DNA of 8,905 bases from positions 1-8,905 of the forward strand of contig CAZFHZ010000131.1 in assembly GCA_964519015.1 (NCBI GenBank), given 5' to 3'. The stretch is from CAZFHZ01 sp964519015. Lineage in GTDB: Bacteria; Blakebacterota; Blakebacteria; Blakebacterales; CAYUVJ01. The translations under genes and the position numbers were made by a program. Below, piece by piece: positions 6,642 through 8,905 of this stretch (position 1 is the first letter of the stretch; every line of letters starts with the position of its first letter). The notes under the pieces are model-generated. The model saw only the letters and a list, made by a program, of their open reading frames with translations, made no database searches and was not told the origin of the DNA.

Positions 6642-8075
6642 ATGTCGATCCGTTTCCGATCCGTCCACGATCCGGATAAGGGGAGCACCCGAGCGCCGTC
6701 CGTCCCGGGCGGGGAGCCTGCGCTCCACCGACTTCCTCTCCTGACCCACCACCGGGAGCTCGGCTCCCGGATCTGGGTACAGACCCGGATCCGCTATCTG
6801 ACCGTCCTGGTCATCATCGCCGGCGCATGGCTGGCCTCGGTCGGCATCGGCATCGAGGGGCTGCTGGTCGAGTGGATGTGGCTGCTCGGCCTGGCACTGG
6901 CGGTCTATAACACGGTCGTGGTGCTGCTCGTGCGACCCTACCGGGTCCCGGAACGGGCCGAGGAGTCGCGACGCTTCCTCACCGGAGTGCTTTACACCAC
7001 GATGGGGCTCGACTACCTCGCCCTGACCGCTGCGGTCTGGCTGGCCGGGGGCTCCCGCTCCCCTTTTCTGGCCTTTTTCCTGCTTCACCTCATTAACTGC
7101 ATCCTGCTCAGCCGCCGCGCCGCGGTGGCCAGCACACTCCTGGCCTTCGTGCTGCTGGCGACCCTGGTGCTCGGAGAGATCGCGGGGCTCATCCCCACCC
7201 ACACGCCGGCCGGGATGATCGCCGATCCCCGGGTCCTCGATCCTCGCTATGCGGTCACCGTGCTGCTGCTCTACGGCATGCTCTTCGCCTCCACCACCTT
7301 CATGCTCATCGGCTTCAGCGAACTGCTGCGCCGCAGCGAACGGCAGCTCCATCAAGCCAACGAGGAGCTGGGAAAGCTCTCCCGCCTGCGGCGGGACTTC
7401 CTGCACATCGCGCTCCACAACATCCAGGCCCCGGTGGGGGCGGCTACCATGCTCCTGAACAACCTGCGGGCGGGATTCGGGGGCTCGCTCACCCCCGACC
7501 AGGATCGCTGGCTCGAACGGAGCCTTAAGCGTCTCGACGACGTGAACGACATCATGTACGACCTGCGGGTGCTGAGTTCCCTGGAGTCCGAGCGTTACAA
7601 CCAGGAGGTCGGTGAGGTAAATCTGCGCATCCTGCTGCTTGGACTTCACGAGGAGTACGCCGACCTTGCCCGTTCCCGGTTCCAGCACTTGACCCTGGAG
7701 ATGACCCAGAACCTCCCGCCGGTGAGGGGCATCGAGCGACTGCTGCGTGAGGCGGTGGCCAACTTCATCACCAATGCAATCAAATACACTCCCGAGAAGG
7801 GACGCATCATCATCCGCGCCCGCCACCTTCCCCCAGTGGTGCGGATCGAGGTCCAGGACAACGGCATCGGTATCGCACCGGAGGACCAGGGGCGGCTCTT
7901 CCAGGAGTTCGTGCGCATCCAGCGGCCCGGGACCCAATTGTCCAGCATACCCGGTGACGGACTGGGACTTTCGATCGCCAAGAGGGTGGCCATCGCGCAC
8001 GGGGGAGACTGCGGGGTACAGAGCGAACTGGATCGCGGCAGTACTTTCTTCCTCCAGATCCCGACCGCTGAGTGA
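6642..8075 (+). CDS. Six-TM sensor histidine kinase (possible redox or quinone sensor)
   Basis: 477 residues. After a roughly 45-residue cytoplasmic lead come six hydrophobic helices at about 51-70, 74-97, 112-135, 141-156, 160-185 and 202-225. A linker helix (about 228-250) leads to the HisKA domain, whose phosphoacceptor is probably His259 in LHNIQAP, a variant of the usual HExxxP or HDxRNP. The HATPase_c domain shows an N box (NFITNAIKY, 374-382), G1 (DNGIGI, 406-411), F box (FQEF, 420-423) and G2 (GDGLGL, 438-443, with Asp where GTGLGL has Thr). The loop between helices 3 and 4 reads GGSRSPF (136-142). It resembles the GGxxNPF quinone loop of RegB/PrrB kinases, which also have six helices, but the redox Cys of RegB is absent from the dimerisation region; the only Cys are C153 and C457. 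There is no receiver domain. The start has a strong GGAGGAG. It is divergent from apbE and ends 25 bases before a convergent receiver gene, its most obvious partner. Confidence 0.93.
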   Translation: MSIRFRSVHDPDKGSTRAPSVPGGEPALHRLPLLTHHRELGSRIWVQTRIRYLTVLVIIAGAWLASVGIGIEGLLVEWMWLLGLALAVYNTVVVLLVRPYRVPERAEESRRFLTGVLYTTMGLDYLALTAAVWLAGGSRSPFLAFFLLHLINCILLSRRAAVASTLLAFVLLATLVLGEIAGLIPTHTPAGMIADPRVLDPRYAVTVLLLYGMLFASTTFMLIGFSELLRRSERQLHQANEELGKLSRLRRDFLHIALHNIQAPVGAATMLLNNLRAGFGGSLTPDQDRWLERSLKRLDDVNDIMYDLRVLSSLESERYNQEVGEVNLRILLLGLHEEYADLARSRFQHLTLEMTQNLPPVRGIERLLREAVANFITNAIKYTPEKGRIIIRARHLPPVVRIEVQDNGIGIAPEDQGRLFQEFVRIQRPGTQLSSIPGDGLGLSIAKRVAIAHGGDCGVQSELDRGSTFFLQIPTAE

Positions 8076-8100
8076 TCGTCGGACCGGATCGGGACTGTTT
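8076..8100. other. Gap between convergent kinase and receiver genes
   Basis: Only 25 bases separate the kinase stop (TGA, 8073-8075) from the receiver stop (TAG on minus, 8103-8101). I see no stem-and-T-tract terminator here, so the two transcripts probably overlap at their 3' ends. Confidence 0.5.
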
Positions 8101-8475
8101 CTACTTCAGTTTCTCCTTCAGGACCCGCAACAGAGCTGGTAGATCGAGTGGTTTCTGGAAGATTCCGGCCAGACCGAGTGAGGCGTAGCTGGTGCTGCCG
8201 TCCAACTGGTCGCCGACCGAACTCAGCATGTAGATTGGGACTTTCAAGCCGATCCCCCGCACGTCGTTGACGAAACTGGTCCCGGCATCGATCTCCTCCA
8301 TCATTAAGTCGAGAAGGATCAGGTCAGGTTCGGTCTTGGATGCGACCCGCAATCCCTCCTCCGCGCTCCTGGCCTGCACGACCAGGTAGCCGTTCGACTC
8401 CAGGATGGTCCGGATGGCTTCCAGGTAATCGGGGTCGTCATCGATGGTCAGGATCACATGTTTGCCGTCTCGCAT
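8101..8475 (-). CDS. Stand-alone response-regulator receiver protein
   Basis: 124 residues, a single CheY-type receiver with no output domain. The acidic pocket is Asp12/Asp13 (ILTIDDDPD), the phosphoacceptor Asp56 (LILLDLMM), the switch Ser85 (YMLSS) and the conserved Lys108 (FQKP). The loop after Asp56 reads LMMEEIDAG instead of the usual xMPxMDG, so the Pro is lost and one residue is inserted before the Gly. From memory, similar MMEExDxG loops occur in receivers encoded beside hydrogenase genes; I cannot verify this here. Such proteins act by protein contact or phosphorelay rather than by binding DNA. The ATG at 8475 has only a weak AGGG upstream; a GTG at codon 7 is a possible alternative. 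It follows the maturation protease by 57 bases on the same strand, so it is probably the operon's last gene, and it converges with the kinase gene, a likely cognate. Confidence 0.93.
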   Translation of the reverse strand: MRDGKHVILTIDDDPDYLEAIRTILESNGYLVVQARSAEEGLRVASKTEPDLILLDLMMEEIDAGTSFVNDVRGIGLKVPIYMLSSVGDQLDGSTSYASLGLAGIFQKPLDLPALLRVLKEKLK

Positions 8476-8532
8476 CGCTCGTCGCCCTGGCTTGGCCCGG
8501 TCTGCCTGCCGTGCCGTGGATGTTCGGTCCGG
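8476..8532 (-). other. Short spacer between maturation protease and receiver genes
   Basis: These 57 bases hold no convincing promoter, terminator or strong ribosome-binding site. That is compatible with the receiver being read from the upstream hydrogenase-type operon. Confidence 0.4.
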
Positions 8533-8905
8533 TCAGCCGGAGAAACGCCGCTCCCGGAGCACCGGTTCAATAAATCGGATTGCTTCCTCTAGATTCCGCG
8601 AGGCCGCTTCGCCGAGGTCCTCTCCGAAACCTGCGAACTCGTACCCTCTGATCCCCAGTACGTAGCCTAGTGTATCAGCGCCGAAGAGGTCACGGGCCAG
8701 CGACAGCAGAGCCGCCGGTGAGACCGAGTGGGTCGAGAAACTGGTCTCGGCCTTCGGCTCCAGGGAATAGAACCGGAACGGTCCTTCGCCCGACGCATCG
8801 GCGTCGGCGAAGAGCACCACATCATGGGCGGCCACGTCGGCGGCGCTCTCCGGCTGAAGCTGGTAGTCGACGTCAACGGTGATTCCCTCGATTCCCATGG
8901 CCTCG
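8533..8905 (-). CDS. NiFe-hydrogenase maturation protease, C-terminal part (5' end cut by right edge)
   Basis: The frame is open to the right edge, so the N-terminus is missing. The Met at 8898 is almost surely internal, because the family's opening (a GIGNxxRxDDG-like motif carrying the first metal ligand) should lie about 30 residues earlier. About 120 residues are visible: VDVDYQLQPE, then the strand LFADAD whose Asp (8805-8803) matches the second nickel ligand of HybD/HycI, then STHSVSP with the His ligand (8730-8728), then GYVLGIRGYEF and a final helix ending near EPVLRERRF. This order is characteristic of the HycI/HybD/HoxW peptidase family. These cytoplasmic enzymes cut the C-terminal tail from the hydrogenase large subunit once nickel is inserted. 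The enzyme is usually specific for one hydrogenase encoded in the same operon, expected here to the right of the window. The receiver gene follows 57 bases downstream. Confidence 0.9.
   Translation of the reverse strand, partial: EAMGIEGITVDVDYQLQPESAADVAAHDVVLFADADASGEGPFRFYSLEPKAETSFSTHSVSPAALLSLARDLFGADTLGYVLGIRGYEFAGFGEDLGEAASRNLEEAIRFIEPVLRERRFSG

Noticed and set aside
5411..6679. Plus-strand open frame (422 codons) opposite apbE
   Set aside because: It is a Pro/Arg/Gly-rich mirror translation; the minus strand carries every ApbE motif.
6506..6688. Upstream in-frame extension of apbE starting at 6688
   Set aside because: It would overlap the start of the divergent kinase gene and put 61 Arg-rich residues before the membrane anchor; the ATG at 6505 has a ribosome-binding site.
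6057..8000. Long minus-strand open frame (647 codons) opposite the histidine kinase and into apbE
   Set aside because: The product is Gln/His/Asp-rich low complexity with no fold, and it conflicts with two well-supported genes.
8076..8100. Possible bidirectional terminator between the convergent genes
   Set aside because: I found only 3-4 base arms and no stem followed by a T tract on either strand.

Overview
This is a GC-rich window (my estimate by eye is roughly two thirds G+C) from a diderm bacterium. Two genes carry Sec-type signal peptides, and one of these looks like an outer-membrane beta-barrel. Nothing visible fixes the phylum. Y/W/G-rich propeller sensors, a NiFe-hydrogenase maturation protease and a membrane-anchored ApbE together suit several environmental lineages (Acidobacteriota, Gemmatimonadota, Deltaproteobacteria-like groups and others), so I leave it open. 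I see no phage, transposon, CRISPR or RNA gene, and no non-coding gap longer than about 140 bases.

Layout. Bases 1-1812 (minus) encode the N-terminal 604 residues of an exported or membrane-bound beta-propeller sensor of the two-component-regulator-propeller type; its C-terminal output domain lies off the left edge. Upstream of it, 1902-4712 (minus) is a complete uvrA (nucleotide excision repair). Then come a 200-residue putative outer-membrane protein (4745-5347, minus) and a membrane-anchored FAD:protein FMN transferase of the ApbE family (5426-6505, minus). These three minus-strand genes are close enough (78 and 32 bases apart) to form an apbE-omp-uvrA transcription unit, although uvrA also seems to have its own promoter.

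Divergent from apbE across a 136-base shared 5' region is a six-TM sensor histidine kinase (6642-8075, plus). It converges, with a 25-base gap, on a stand-alone receiver protein (8101-8475, minus). The receiver lies 57 bases downstream of the C-terminal part of a NiFe-hydrogenase maturation protease (8533 to beyond 8905, minus). The right end is therefore probably the tail of a hydrogenase operon running in from the right.

Working model (inference): the kinase senses membrane redox or quinone state through a periplasm- or membrane-facing loop resembling the RegB GGxxNPF loop. It signals to the single-domain receiver encoded in the hydrogenase operon. ApbE, which attaches FMN covalently to electron-transport subunits, would fit the same respiratory theme. 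I did not find a clearly new multi-gene system. The most unusual signals are the kinase/receiver/protease association, compact hairpins abutting the ribosome-binding sites of three genes, and a uvrA promoter that predicts a leaderless message.
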